Below, one piece after another: positions 46,624 through 54,954 of a stretch of 64,000 nucleotides of DNA. Position 1 is the first letter of the stretch; each line of letters begins with the position of its first letter. The stretch spans positions 1 to 64,000 of the forward strand of contig JAFQDE010000021.1 of NCBI GenBank assembly GCA_017416155.1, read 5' to 3'. This DNA comes from Tyzzerella sp. (GTDB taxonomy: Bacteria; Bacillota; Clostridia; Lachnospirales; Lachnospiraceae). The position numbers were made by a program, and so were the translations under genes. A model generated the notes under the pieces. The model did no database searches. It was not told the origin of the DNA and was given only the letters and a program-made list of their open reading frames with translations.

Positions 46624-46639
46624 CTTGTAAAATTACAAG
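46624..46639. promoter_or_regulatory. Palindrome next to MFS promoter
   Basis: CTTGTAA-AA-TTACAAG, directly before the -35 of the MFS gene and in the gap between divergent genes. It may be an operator. Confidence 0.4.
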
Positions 46640-46668
46640 TTGAGTCCATTAGTTTCCTATGATAAAAT
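46640..46668 (+). promoter_or_regulatory. Promoter of the MFS gene
   Basis: TTGAGT (46640-46645), 17 bases, TAAAAT (46663-46668), 26 bases before the start codon. Confidence 0.55.
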
Positions 46669-46694
46669 AGAAAAAAATCCTAAGGAGTTTACCA

Positions 46695-47996
46695 ATGAAT
46701 AAGACGAAATTATCTTCAAAATTCTGGGTTGCTCTTACTATATTCAGTTTGGTGGGACAAGTTGCCTGGGTTGTTGAAAATATGTATTTTAATGTATTTA
46801 TTTATAAGATGTTCAACGCAAGTGCGGAAGATATCTCTATGATGGTATCGGCAAGTGCAATCTCTGCCACTGTGACAACAATATTAATTGGGGCATTGTC
46901 AGATAAGATTGGAAAAAGAAAACTGTTTATATGCAGTGGTTACATATTATGGGGAATTTCTATCTGGAGTTTTTCGCTGATACGTGTAGATGTGATTGAG
47001 AAATTGTTTCCAATGACTGTATCTACAACAACGATAGGTGTTTCTCTTGTAATTATTATGGATTGTGTGATGACATTCTTCGGTTCTGCTGCAAATGATG
47101 CATGTTTTAATGCGTGGCTTACGGATGTGACGGACGACACCAATAGGGGAGCGGCAGAAGGTATTAATTCTATGATGCCACTTGTGGCTATTTTAGTTGT
47201 GTTTGGCGGCTTTATGGGCTTTGATTTGAACAAGCCGGAGAGTTGGACAACAATATATTCCATAATCGGTATTATTGTGTTTGTTCTTGGTATTTTAGCA
47301 ATCTTTCTTGTTAAAGACACACCTATAGATACATCGCAGAATCAGAATTACTGGGGAAATATCTTTTACGGATTTCGTCCTAATGTCATTAAAAAAAATA
47401 AGCTTTATTATATTATTTTAGTTGCATTTGCAACCTTCTGTATTTCTATACAGATATTTATGCCATATCTGATTCTATATTATAACGTATCCCTTGGAAT
47501 GGATAACTATGTACTAATCATGGCGCCTGCAGTCATTGTTGCAGCAATTGTTACTGCATTCTACGGACGAGTTTATGACCGATTTGGATTTAAAGTCGCA
47601 ATTATGCCTGCAATCGGTGTATTGATGATTGGTTATATTTTGTTATATCTATTCAAAATGACTGCTTTTGTATTTGTTGGTTCCTTGTTTATGATGAGTG
47701 GTTACCTGATGGGAATGGCAATTTTTGGCGCCATGCTGCGTGATTACACACCGCAAAATCGCGCAGGAATGTTTCAAGGTCTTCGAATTGTCGGGCAAGT
47801 ACTCGTTCCGGGAATCGTAGGTCCGTGGATTGGTGCTCTGGTTTTGAAAAATGCAAAGACAATCCTGAATGATGACGGAACAGCTTCGTTTATCCCAAAT
47901 GCAAATATATTTTTAGCTGCACTCATTGCAGCATGCTTTATATGGCTTGTTTTGGCTATTATTTTTAAACTAACAAATAAGGCTAAGGAGGATTAG
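46695..47996 (+). CDS. MFS transporter
   Basis: 433 residues with 12 predicted membrane segments and the loop motif [11 protein letters not shown] between segments 2 and 3. The [15 protein letters not shown] block recalls sugar/cation symporter relatives. Substrate cannot be told. Preceded by its own promoter and followed 7 bases later by dtd. Confidence 0.85.
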   Translation: MNKTKLSSKFWVALTIFSLVGQVAWVVENMYFNVFIYKMFNASAEDISMMVSASAISATVTTILIGALSDKIGKRKLFICSGYILWGISIWSFSLIRVDVIEKLFPMTVSTTTIGVSLVIIMDCVMTFFGSAANDACFNAWLTDVTDDTNRGAAEGINSMMPLVAILVVFGGFMGFDLNKPESWTTIYSIIGIIVFVLGILAIFLVKDTPIDTSQNQNYWGNIFYGFRPNVIKKNKLYYIILVAFATFCISIQIFMPYLILYYNVSLGMDNYVLIMAPAVIVAAIVTAFYGRVYDRFGFKVAIMPAIGVLMIGYILLYLFKMTAFVFVGSLFMMSGYLMGMAIFGAMLRDYTPQNRAGMFQGLRIVGQVLVPGIVGPWIGALVLKNAKTILNDDGTASFIPNANIFLAALIAACFIWLVLAIIFKLTNKAKED

Positions 47997-48003
47997 GATA
48001 AAC

Positions 48004-48456
48004 ATGAAATTTGTAATACAGCGCGTTTTAGAGGCTTCTGTGAGTGTTGATAGTGAAGTGATTGGACAAATCGATAAAGGATATATGGTTCTAATTGGTG
48101 TCGGACAAAATGACACGAAAGAAATTGCAGATAAGATGGTCAAAAAAATGGTCGGTCTTCGCATCTTCGAAGATGAAAATGGAAAGACCAACCTGTCATT
48201 ATCAGATGTAAATGGGCAAATGCTATTAATTTCGCAATTTACATTGTACGCAAACTGTAAAAAAGGAAATCGACCAAGTTTTATCGAGTCAGGTGCTCCA
48301 GATATGGCAGAAGAGATGTATGAATACATCATTGCCAAATGCAAAGAAAGTGTTCCTGTTGTAGAAAAAGGAAGCTTCGGTGCAGATATGAAGGTTTCGC
48401 TTGTGAATGACGGACCATTTACAATTGTGTTAGACTCAGAACAATTATTCTCTTAA
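48004..48456 (+). CDS. dtd: D-aminoacyl-tRNA deacylase
   Basis: 150 residues. It removes D-amino acids from tRNA. The [17 protein letters not shown] motif carries the conserved SQxT, and [18 protein letters not shown]-like end ([18 protein letters not shown]) is present. Its 3' end overlaps the opposing xer gene by 12 bases. Confidence 0.95.
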   Translation: MKFVIQRVLEASVSVDSEVIGQIDKGYMVLIGVGQNDTKEIADKMVKKMVGLRIFEDENGKTNLSLSDVNGQMLLISQFTLYANCKKGNRPSFIESGAPDMAEEMYEYIIAKCKESVPVVEKGSFGADMKVSLVNDGPFTIVLDSEQLFS

Positions 48457-49506
48457 TTTTACTGCAGATGCGGCCTGTCTGCGACGATCTTCATCGATTG
48501 CAGCGTAATGTTTACGGGTGGTATTGACATCTTTGTGGCCTAATACATCGGCTACGAGGTAAATATCACCTGTTTCTTTATATAGATTTGTTCCATAAGT
48601 ACTGCGAAGCTTATGAGGCGTAATTTTCTTATTCGGGGTAACCTGGCGTGCATATTTCTTCACCATATTTTCAACTGCCTGGACACCCATGCGCTTTCTC
48701 TGTGTTGAGAGAAACAGTGCATTTTCATGGGATGGAAGAGGAGTGGCCGCTGCTCTGGTTGTCTCCAAATAATTTTCTAATGCGTCTCTGACTTCATCGC
48801 CAAAATATACAACCATTTCGTTGCCACCTTTTCGAGTAACTTTAATTCCATTATTTTTAAAGTCCACATCGTTAATATCTAAACCGACACATTCTGAAAC
48901 ACGAATACCCGTTCCTAATAATAGGGTCAAAATTGCAAGATCACGTGTTCGAGTTTTATCGTAATAAACCCTTTTTTGACCGGTTAATTGATGACCACAA
49001 TCCTCAACATAATCCAAAAGCATGGCAACTTCATCCACATCCAAGCGAATGATTGCCTTGTCATGAATCTTTGGTTTGTCGACAAAAACAGATGGATTTT
49101 GAGAAATATGTTTGTGTTTATATAGGTATCTATATAAACTACATAATGCAGAAAACTTACGCGCGCGCCCACGTTCAGTATTAGTTACTTGTTTATCATG
49201 CTGCGAGATATATACTTTCAAATATTCAAGATATTCTTCGAGGTCGCCTGATTCGATACATTCAAATTCTTCTAAGGTAAATTGTGCTGTATTATAATTG
49301 CGAAATCTTGGATTACTTTCAATTAAATAATTAAAAAATACACGCAAATCATAGGCGTACGAAATTCTGGTTTTAGAGGATGTAGAAGGTTCAATAACAC
49401 GAAAATAATCACGTACGAACACCGGAAGCGTATAGAGAATCTCACGCAAACGCAGAGTATTGTCTATGTAAAGTTGTTCGTAGTAGGTTTTAATATCTTT
49501 AGCCAT
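48445..49506 (-). CDS. Tyrosine recombinase, XerS-like
   Basis: 353 residues, with an N-terminal core-binding domain and a catalytic domain showing R202, K226, H298, R301, H324 and the nucleophile Y334. Its length and the [26 protein letters not shown] and VTRKGG blocks resemble XerS, the single Xer recombinase of streptococci that resolves chromosome dimers and lies beside its dif site. Lies between dtd and the prophage, outside the prophage repeat. It could also serve as the phage integrase. Confidence 0.85.
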   Translation of the reverse strand: MAKDIKTYYEQLYIDNTLRLREILYTLPVFVRDYFRVIEPSTSSKTRISYAYDLRVFFNYLIESNPRFRNYNTAQFTLEEFECIESGDLEEYLEYLKVYISQHDKQVTNTERGRARKFSALCSLYRYLYKHKHISQNPSVFVDKPKIHDKAIIRLDVDEVAMLLDYVEDCGHQLTGQKRVYYDKTRTRDLAILTLLLGTGIRVSECVGLDINDVDFKNNGIKVTRKGGNEMVVYFGDEVRDALENYLETTRAAATPLPSHENALFLSTQRKRMGVQAVENMVKKYARQVTPNKKITPHKLRSTYGTNLYKETGDIYLVADVLGHKDVNTTRKHYAAIDEDRRRQAASAVKLRE

Positions 49507-49547
49507 GAGAGTGGCTCCTTTCGATAATTTGCGTACTTTATATTGAT

Positions 49548-49576
49548 ATTATACCATATATGGTTATTTTTGTCTA
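49548..49576 (-). promoter_or_regulatory. Promoter of the xer gene
   Basis: On the - strand TAGACA (49571-49576), 17 bases, TATAAT (49548-49553). It covers the stop codon of rep and includes the CCATATATGG palindrome in its spacer. Confidence 0.6.
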
Positions 49577-50409
49577 CATCTTTTGGAAAAATCGGTGTTT
49601 GTCGTATAGATTGGTATCTCTATATATGTCACGTCTGCGAACTCCGAAAAACACTCTTTCGACCAATTCTCATTGATTCCATACTTTTCCTTTAATTGTT
49701 CATAAGACATCTCAATATATAAATCTTCTACAATTGGTAAATCCACATTACGTGAACACCAATATCTTTTATGACCTTTCGTTACTGCACACAATTTCTT
49801 TGATGTATATTTCCCTATATAAGAAACTGCACGTTCTACAGACTCTATTTTAGTTGCTGTAGTCCAACCTAATCTATACTTGCCGACATTGTACACTTTA
49901 CGACCTTTTTTGTCATATAAACCACTGTCAACAAATACCATATCTTCTACATTTGTAAACAATCCATGGAAGTGCCAACGACCACTAGTTGGGTGTTCTT
50001 CCGGCACAACTATATATTTCATATTTGGACATATTTTCCTCATGTTATTCAACCACAAAGACAACTTTTTTGTAGTCTCTGCATAGTCATACGAATCAAC
50101 CTTTTCAGGATTGAATGTTAATGTAAAGAACCATTCCCAATTGTTACTCCTTGCAATATCATATATTTTATTCTTGGTACGTCTAACAGACCTTTCGAGA
50201 TTCTCCTCATCATTTCCCATATTGTGACCGATAACCATTTCATCATCAAACGGATTGTATATGAGTTTTCTATTCTGAGGTACTATCTCTCCCGTTTCCC
50301 AATTTACTTTTCTATTATCCTCTATCTCGCTCTCTCTACTTCGTAGGGGTTCCGAAAAGATTTGTATTTGTTCAGTGTTAAGAAACTTTTTTATCCTAAC
50401 ATTGAACAT
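49564..50409 (-). CDS. HUH rolling-circle replication protein
   Basis: 281 residues. The rolling-circle motifs are in order: FTLTF (95-99), the metal-binding HFH (146-148) in GRWHFHGLF, and the catalytic tyrosine region SYIGKYTSKK (Y197, Y201). It nicks the phage origin to start replication. The last nine codons lie left of the att repeat; in the excised circle the frame would end instead in about seven codons derived from 55175-55199. Confidence 0.88.
   Translation of the reverse strand: MFNVRIKKFLNTEQIQIFSEPLRSRESEIEDNRKVNWETGEIVPQNRKLIYNPFDDEMVIGHNMGNDEENLERSVRRTKNKIYDIARSNNWEWFFTLTFNPEKVDSYDYAETTKKLSLWLNNMRKICPNMKYIVVPEEHPTSGRWHFHGLFTNVEDMVFVDSGLYDKKGRKVYNVGKYRLGWTTATKIESVERAVSYIGKYTSKKLCAVTKGHKRYWCSRNVDLPIVEDLYIEMSYEQLKEKYGINENWSKECFSEFADVTYIEIPIYTTNTDFSKRCRQK
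49592..49611 (+). repeat. Left copy of prophage direct repeat (att)
   Basis: TCGGTGTTTGTCGTATAGAT, identical to 55200-55219. The two copies bound the phage genes 5,608 bp apart. The left copy lies inside the 3' end of rep. Confidence 0.8.
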
Positions 50410-50430
50410 ATTTTTACTCTCTCTTTCTGA

Positions 50431-50459
50431 AAAATACTGTTAAGTGTCCCTATTGTCAA
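50431..50459 (-). promoter_or_regulatory. Promoter of rep inside a stem-loop
   Basis: On the - strand TTGACA (50454-50459), 17 bases, TATTTT (50431-50436). The -35 lies in the loop of an inverted repeat (GTGTCCCTAT 50444-50453 and ATAGGGACAC 50464-50473). Confidence 0.6.
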
Positions 50460-50473
50460 GTATATAGGGACAC

Positions 50474-50675
50474 ACGTTTCATGCGGCCATGCAGAACCAA
50501 CGCGCACCGTTGCGCTGTAGGCGCGTGCGCTTTTGGATCTTCACGGCAGCATTCCACTTCTTTCGGGTAATCAAGAGGAACAAGCCGAACTGCGTTCGAT
50601 TGTCCTCTCTCTGCGATTCTAATCGCGTTCTATCCTCGTCAAGGGTAAATGAACGCATACGCGCCCTTGACAAAC
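50474..50675. other. GC-rich intergenic region, candidate origin or packaging signal
   Basis: About 200 bases, clearly richer in G and C than the rest of the prophage, between rep and the Zot gene. It holds nested inverted repeats (GCGCAC/GTGCGC, 50502-50530, with GCGC/GCGC inside) and TCAAGGG/CCCTTGA (50639-50670). Filamentous phages keep their origins and packaging hairpin in such a gap. Open frames on both strands have no family likeness and are probably chance. Confidence 0.5.
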
Positions 50676-51392
50676 CTAGAATCGCGTAGAATCCTTTTCA
50701 CGCTTTACAGATGCTAAAATCTCCTTAGTAGCAACTACAAACTTCAATTTGCTTAAATCCAAGTGCGCTTTTTGGGGTTGATATTCCCACATATCCAAAG
50801 GCAATGAACTTCTCTTACCTAATACACCTAATTCAAACGAATCAAAGTATCTATAATATGGTTTACGATACACAATAAGAATATTACGAACAAATAACTT
50901 TTCTATGAAGTTACAGAACCGATACCCCATGATAAGCTCACCAGTATATTCCGATATCGCAATATTACGATAAATACGCCTAGACACAGTGAATTGTCTT
51001 AAAAATGGTACAACAGACCTTGTCATATACCACAAATCTTGTGTTAATGCACGAATCTTCGTATCGACCTTATCATACGCTTGCGTAGCGTAGATGATAT
51101 CCACGCCCGCATGCCTATGTAAAGTCAAAAAGTCCCTAATACCTATCGGAAACTTTTTAAAATCTCTATTATCCGCGTCAAGCATTAATTCATCTAACAA
51201 TATCAAAGAATCTTCTATCATGTATTTATCTAAGTCTTGGAAGTTAATTTTATAACAACCCGAGCACTCAAAATTAGTAAACACTCTTCGATATTTGCTT
51301 TTATTCATTTTTATTTTTCTATTTTCACGAACAGCAAACCGAGTAAGTAAGGAAGTCTTTCCCACACCCGGAACACCAAAATAACACGTTAT
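50676..51392 (-). CDS. Zot/pI-like assembly ATPase
   Basis: 238 residues. Walker A GVPGVGKT (7-14), Walker B SLILLDELML, and the HRHAGVDIIYATQ segment typical of the Zot family. In filamentous phages this protein drives virion assembly and export at the inner membrane. I chose start 51392 behind AAGGGG. A membrane segment, usual in pI, is not obvious. Confidence 0.88.
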   Translation of the reverse strand: MTCYFGVPGVGKTSLLTRFAVRENRKIKMNKSKYRRVFTNFECSGCYKINFQDLDKYMIEDSLILLDELMLDADNRDFKKFPIGIRDFLTLHRHAGVDIIYATQAYDKVDTKIRALTQDLWYMTRSVVPFLRQFTVSRRIYRNIAISEYTGELIMGYRFCNFIEKLFVRNILIVYRKPYYRYFDSFELGVLGKRSSLPLDMWEYQPQKAHLDLSKLKFVVATKEILASVKREKDSTRF

Positions 51393-51420
51393 CATTAAAT
51401 ATTTTTCCCCTTTCTGAACA

Positions 51421-51457
51421 AACGCCGGAGGCGGCAAACATGCTCGCTTCCGGCGTT
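51421..51457 (-). terminator. Stem-loop between coat-like gene and Zot gene
   Basis: AACGCCGGA pairs with TCCGGCGTT, with an inner GCG/CGC stem. The tail (TGTTC) is only partly T-rich, so it may be a leaky terminator, as known after gene VIII of Ff phages. Confidence 0.5.
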
Positions 51458-51480
51458 GCTTTGTTCATGTTATTAGAGAA

Positions 51481-51663
51481 CTACGCGCCCCAAATGATTC
51501 CACGTACCACCCTAATTCCCAGCATGATTGCACTGATTGAAATACCTATGGCAAACAACGGTCCTAACTCAGAAAGTTGACCAGCTTCACCAACAATCGC
51601 ATCTAACACAGTACCAATCCAACCGATTACTGTAGTGATTCCACTCGTTACATGTGTTAACAT
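51481..51663 (-). CDS. Major coat-like small membrane protein
   Basis: 60 residues: a short polar N-terminus, amphipathic first half, and a hydrophobic helix (PLFAIGISISAIMLGIRVV) near a basic end. Size, layout and position before the Zot gene fit the major coat protein of an inovirus. AAAGGAG gives strong initiation. Confidence 0.65.
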   Translation of the reverse strand: MLTHVTSGITTVIGWIGTVLDAIVGEAGQLSELGPLFAIGISISAIMLGIRVVRGIIWGA

Positions 51664-51701
51664 AGCATTTTCTCCTTTCCCCTTATTAATTACTTATATT
51701 G

Positions 51702-51866
51702 TCAACGCCAAAAATGGCGAAAGACACGATACAACAAATCTACAAAAGTTACAGTTAATACAATAATCAACGAACCACAGATATAATAAATTAACTGTTG
51801 TTCTGTATTGGAATAACTAGACGAATCCCAAGCATGGTCTATAATAGACCGAATTAAATCATACAC
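51702..51866 (-). CDS. Small phage membrane protein
   Basis: 54 residues from a GTG start at 51866, with AAGGGGGA upstream. One membrane helix (IYYICGSLIIVLTVTFVDLLY) and a basic tail. Probably a minor virion or assembly protein. Confidence 0.55.
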   Translation of the reverse strand: MYDLIRSIIDHAWDSSSYSNTEQQLIYYICGSLIIVLTVTFVDLLYRVFRHFWR

Positions 51867-52002
51867 TCTTCTTTCCCCCTTTAACAATGTATCTCAAAAT
51901 ACACGGAACAGACGCGACAAACATCAAACACATAAGCGGAGTTAATACATAAGCCCACATAGGCGACATAGTCGCTAATAATGGCACAATATGATTCATC
52001 AT
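51859..52002 (-). CDS. Small phage membrane protein
   Basis: 47 residues beginning MMNHIVPLLATMSPMWAYVL; mostly hydrophobic, with a basic end (KGGKKSV). Start overlaps the previous stop (ATGA) and its end overlaps the next start by 8 bases. Coupled translation supports it as real. Confidence 0.5.
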   Translation of the reverse strand: MMNHIVPLLATMSPMWAYVLTPLMCLMFVASVPCILRYIVKGGKKSV

Positions 52003-52076
52003 TTTTTATCATCCCCCATTCGTATGTATATAAGTGCTAACAAAACTGTTGTAACAATATAAAATATATTAGCCAT
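51999..52076 (-). CDS. 25-residue phage membrane peptide
   Basis: MANIFYIVTTVLLALIYIRM plus GDDKK: a single hydrophobic helix with a charged end, preceded by GGAGAAAGG. The size resembles the tiny pVII/pIX tip proteins of Ff phages. Supported by spacing and overlaps only. Confidence 0.45.
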   Translation of the reverse strand: MANIFYIVTTVLLALIYIRMGDDKK

Positions 52077-52086
52077 AACCTTTCTC

Positions 52087-52332
52087 CTATTTTTCTGCAT
52101 TTGATACACCGAGTTGCTCATCATTTTTTGAATTACGTTTTGTAGTGTCACTATCACCAATCGCACGACCACCCAACAAAGGTTTAAGTAAAAACCGATA
52201 AATTGTATAAACACAAAACGCTCCAAATATCCAAGACCAAGCACCGAAGTAATCAAACAGTATTTTCGCAATTTCAAAGACCTTCAGAAGCGTAGGCACA
52301 ATAATTTGATTCATACATTCCGAAACTGTCAT
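52087..52332 (-). CDS. Phage membrane protein, 81 residues
   Basis: One hydrophobic region (WSWIFGAFCVYTIYRFLLKPLL) after an N-terminal amphipathic part, then a polar tail. It starts three bases after the preceding stop. Family not recognised. Confidence 0.55.
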   Translation of the reverse strand: MTVSECMNQIIVPTLLKVFEIAKILFDYFGAWSWIFGAFCVYTIYRFLLKPLLGGRAIGDSDTTKRNSKNDEQLGVSNAEK

Positions 52333-52335
52333 ATG

Positions 52336-52569
52336 CTATCCTTCCCTTCCTAAAATCTTGTAAATAACTACTACACTAAATGCGCCAATAATCAATACAA
52401 CTACCGTACTAGGCAACCAACCCACAAATAAATCCGGCAATTTCAAAACAAACGCGCCACATATTTTTACTACAAACACAATATCTTGAATCAACGATAT
52501 TACGAAATCAACAAGTGACATAATCACATTGCCTATACTCTTAAAGAAATCAACCAAAGTCTGCAACAT
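52336..52569 (-). CDS. Phage membrane protein, 77 residues
   Basis: Two or three hydrophobic segments (MSLVDFVISLIQDIVFVVKI, and LPSTVVVLIIGAFSVVVIY near the end). By size and place after the adsorption-like gene it may match pVI of Ff phages. Confidence 0.55.
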   Translation of the reverse strand: MLQTLVDFFKSIGNVIMSLVDFVISLIQDIVFVVKICGAFVLKLPDLFVGWLPSTVVVLIIGAFSVVVIYKILGREG

Positions 52570-52575
52570 AAAACA

Positions 52576-53649
52576 TTACCTCTTCCCAAACAACACATAA
52601 GCAATAATCGCAACTGTAACAACTATAAGTAACATCTGCAATATATACTCATTTTCCGTAATATTAAGCAATACCGCGCCGTATTCATTAGCCGATGTCA
52701 TATCTAGATTAGAATCAATAGAATCACTCATATCATCAACATCAGGCTTTTCAGTTTTACTATCTTCTACAAGTCCACCAATCTCGTCTGACTTGTCAGT
52801 AGTCTCTGATTCAAATTGCTCTGATTCCGTTTTTTCCTCCTCAGACGGATTGAAAAATTCTTGAATAGAATCCCATATACGTTCTAGCCATGACGTTTGT
52901 TTTTTCTGCTCATTCAATATTTCATCTGCCTTATCATATATTTTTTCCAATTCAGACTTTATGGAATCCAATTCAGAATCAACAGAACGCAAATAACTAA
53001 TAACCGAAGACAATTGATTCTCCACACCATCAACAGAATTTAAAATACTACCAACAGCCGTAAGAATAGACTGTTCCGTTGTACCATTGCGAGTCAAAAC
53101 ATCAATAACTTGACCTAACAAAACAGAACTAGCGTCTGAAGAAAAAAACAAAGAAAAATTCAATGTATTAGAAAAACCCTCAACAAAACCATTACCACCA
53201 CAGCGCCAACCACGTAATGTATAACCAAGATTAGCAAAATTATAAACATACGTTTCAGATGATAGATTAACAATAACGAAATTATACAGACCAGAAGGGT
53301 TAATCATATTCAAAGAGTAAAAACCTGTTGATGAACCACTAGAAGAAGGAAAAAATTCTAATTTTCCATTATCAACACGAACACGCATTAACAAAGGAGT
53401 AGAATCTGCATTATAGTAACCTTCCAAAGACCAAAAAAAAGTCATAACTCTAAAAGCACCGCTACTATTGGAAAAAACAACAGAAACATAACCTTGCGTT
53501 GAAGAAATAGCAGGCTCAGGATATTCCAAATAAAAATCATTATCACTAGCCAAAGAATCAAAAGAGGTTGAGAAGATACCACCAACCAAGATAACAAACA
53601 CACTCATTACCGCTACTATCTGTTTTTCGTATTTTTTCAACCTCTCCAT
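52576..53649 (-). CDS. Adsorption-like secreted phage protein
   Basis: 357 residues. A signal peptide (about 1-36, core VAVMSVFVILVGGIFST), a beta-rich serine/asparagine-rich middle, a coiled coil (about 215-255, VISYLRSVDSELDSIKSELE), an acidic stretch and a C-terminal membrane anchor ending in VLFGKR. This is the plan of pIII-type receptor proteins of filamentous phages. No direct sequence family seen. Confidence 0.65.
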   Translation of the reverse strand: MERLKKYEKQIVAVMSVFVILVGGIFSTSFDSLASDNDFYLEYPEPAISSTQGYVSVVFSNSSGAFRVMTFFWSLEGYYNADSTPLLMRVRVDNGKLEFFPSSSGSSTGFYSLNMINPSGLYNFVIVNLSSETYVYNFANLGYTLRGWRCGGNGFVEGFSNTLNFSLFFSSDASSVLLGQVIDVLTRNGTTEQSILTAVGSILNSVDGVENQLSSVISYLRSVDSELDSIKSELEKIYDKADEILNEQKKQTSWLERIWDSIQEFFNPSEEEKTESEQFESETTDKSDEIGGLVEDSKTEKPDVDDMSDSIDSNLDMTSANEYGAVLLNITENEYILQMLLIVVTVAIIAYVLFGKR

Positions 53650-53685
53650 TTCTCAAAACCTCACCTTGCTATAATTTAACTATCC

Positions 53686-53844
53686 CTATTTATTAAGAAC
53701 CGGAACATCAGCCAAGATGATTTTTTGTTCATCACTCATGAAAAGTTTAAGCACATATCCGTTATCGAACACAATACACAATTGTTCATACGGATTACCA
53801 GCCTTAGACGTTCTCACCACTTTGTAAACATCCTTTACACCCAT
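53686..53844 (-). CDS. Small phage protein, 52 residues
   Basis: A soluble beta-rich protein (MGVKDVYKVVRTSKAGNPYE, then VFDNGYVLKLFM) behind GAGGAG. Its size and place before the virion genes would fit a single-strand DNA-binding protein like pV, but no motif proves it. Overlaps the gene at 53804-54034. Confidence 0.5.
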   Translation of the reverse strand: MGVKDVYKVVRTSKAGNPYEQLCIVFDNGYVLKLFMSDEQKIILADVPVLNK

Positions 53845-54034
53845 TTTCTGCAATCTCCTCTCTTAAGTTTTTATTTTGCATACTTTCTATGTACGCTTCC
53901 ACAGTGCAATATGCACTGTAACTACCTTTTGCTTGAATATAAACACTACTAGGATATTTATACTCTCTCATTACGTCTGAACTTATTTTCTTTTGAATCT
54001 GCACCAAGTGGAGCAAGTAATCTAAATCACTCAT
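53804..54034 (-). CDS. Small phage protein, 76 residues
   Basis: Soluble, with charged helices at both ends. ATG at 54034 follows AAAGGGG. Not recognised. Part of the chain of short early genes. Confidence 0.5.
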   Translation of the reverse strand: MSDLDYLLHLVQIQKKISSDVMREYKYPSSVYIQAKGSYSAYCTVEAYIESMQNKNLREEIAENGCKGCLQSGENV

Positions 54035-54036
54035 AA

Positions 54037-54186
54037 TCAAAAATCCCCTTTCAAAGAAACCTCAATACTCCAATTCTTATCAGGAAACTTACGCTCCAAC
54101 ATTATAAGTGCGTCAGAACAAGAAAAAATGCAATTAAACGACCAATATAATTCACCATCGCAAATAATAAGCCAACTAACACTCAT
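54037..54186 (-). CDS. Small phage protein, 49 residues
   Basis: Begins MSVSWLIICDGELYWSFNCI and ends NWSIEVSLKGDF. Start lies 11 bases inside the preceding gene. Family unknown. Confidence 0.4.
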   Translation of the reverse strand: MSVSWLIICDGELYWSFNCIFSCSDALIMLERKFPDKNWSIEVSLKGDF

Positions 54187-54319
54187 GCTTCACTTCACCG
54201 CCTTTACTCTTTATCCACTTTTCAAACTGTTCTTTGTGTTCTCCAACAAAGGCAAGCGCAAAAGCTATTCTTTGTGCCTGAGTAAGTGAACCTCTAATCT
54301 TATTAATCTGCTTTTTCAC
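54176..54319 (-). CDS. Small phage protein, 47 residues
   Basis: GTG start. A basic helical N-terminus (MKKQINKIRGSLTQAQRIAF) and a charged C-terminus. Overlaps genes on both sides, which supports translation. Family unknown. Confidence 0.4.
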   Translation of the reverse strand: MKKQINKIRGSLTQAQRIAFALAFVGEHKEQFEKWIKSKGGEVKHEC

Positions 54320-54440
54320 TTATCTCACGCTCCCTATCCTTAATTTGTTTCCGGAGTTTTCTAATGTCTTTTGTATCTAATACAATCCAATAAACCAGGA
54401 CAACAACTACTCCAATTAATACATAAGTTAACGTATTCAT
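54303..54440 (-). CDS. Small phage membrane protein, 45 residues
   Basis: One membrane helix (LTYVLIGVVVVLVYWIVL) and a highly charged helical tail. Start 54440 behind GAGGAGAG; the longer frame to 54584 lacks a ribosome site. First gene of the - strand phage operon. Confidence 0.5.
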   Translation of the reverse strand: MNTLTYVLIGVVVVLVYWIVLDTKDIRKLRKQIKDREREISEKAD

Positions 54441-54611
54441 TTTTTTCTCTCCTCTCTTACTCTCTCTATCAGAACTCCACTCGCCGAGAGAGTATTTGAC
54501 GAGTGTGTTCTGTTTACCGGAAGAATCAGACAGCCTACTTTCCTCTTCCAAATTCGGCTTTACGTTGCACATATGGACTGTCACGCGCGCACCCTCATTC
54601 GGGATTAGTAT

Positions 54612-54640
54612 TTGACGAACTTCTCCGTTAATGCTACAAT
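54612..54640 (+). promoter_or_regulatory. Promoter of the phage regulator
   Basis: TTGACG (54612-54617), 17 bases, TACAAT (54635-54640), about 130 bases before the regulator start. The four operator palindromes lie downstream of it. Confidence 0.6.
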
Positions 54641-54660
54641 GTTTCTGTCACGAATCAATG

Positions 54661-54740
54661 TAGATATCTAATACTTTATTTATTAGACACCTAATATATA
54701 ACACATTAGATATCTAATTGTCAATACTAGATATCTAATT
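54661..54740. promoter_or_regulatory. Four palindromic operators
   Basis: TAGATATCTA at 54661-54670, ATTAGACACCTAAT at 54682-54695, ATTAGATATCTAAT at 54705-54718 and TAGATATCTA at 54728-54737, with spacings of about 20 bases. They lie between the divergent phage promoters and are the likely sites of the small regulator. Confidence 0.7.
54696..54724 (-). promoter_or_regulatory. Promoter of the - strand phage operon
   Basis: On the - strand TTGACA (54719-54724), 17 bases, TTATAT (54696-54701). The spacer contains one entire operator (54705-54718), so binding there would block the polymerase. Confidence 0.65.
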
Positions 54741-54768
54741 TTTTATATTTTTTTCAAGGAGTTACAAA

Positions 54769-54954
54769 ATGAGTACATACGACCTTTACAAAAACAAATC
54801 GTATAATCTAAGATTACCAAATGAATTACGAATAAAATTCGAGATAATAGCCAAAAGACAAGGCTACAAGAAAACATCACATGCATACAAAGAAGTAATA
54901 GAAAACTACGTAAAAGCATACGAACTACAATACGGAGAAATCAAACTAGATTAG
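54769..54954 (+). CDS. Small regulator, ribbon-helix-helix-like
   Basis: 61 residues: a short strand (YNLRLP) followed by two helices (NELRIKFEIIAKRQG and TSHAYKEVIENYVKAYE), the plan of Arc/CopG-type proteins. AAGGAG upstream. It is the only + strand gene in the prophage and is preceded by four operators, so it is probably the prophage repressor. Confidence 0.65.
   Translation: MSTYDLYKNKSYNLRLPNELRIKFEIIAKRQGYKKTSHAYKEVIENYVKAYELQYGEIKLD

Noticed and set aside
49530-49561. AT-rich stretch with CCATATATGG taken as a possible dif site
   Set aside because: It does not match known dif consensus, is not part of the prophage repeat, and is better explained as the xer promoter.
50479-50689. Open frames on both strands in the GC-rich phage gap
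   Set aside because: Arginine-rich chance-like products on both strands, no ribosome sites, and the region is built from inverted repeats.
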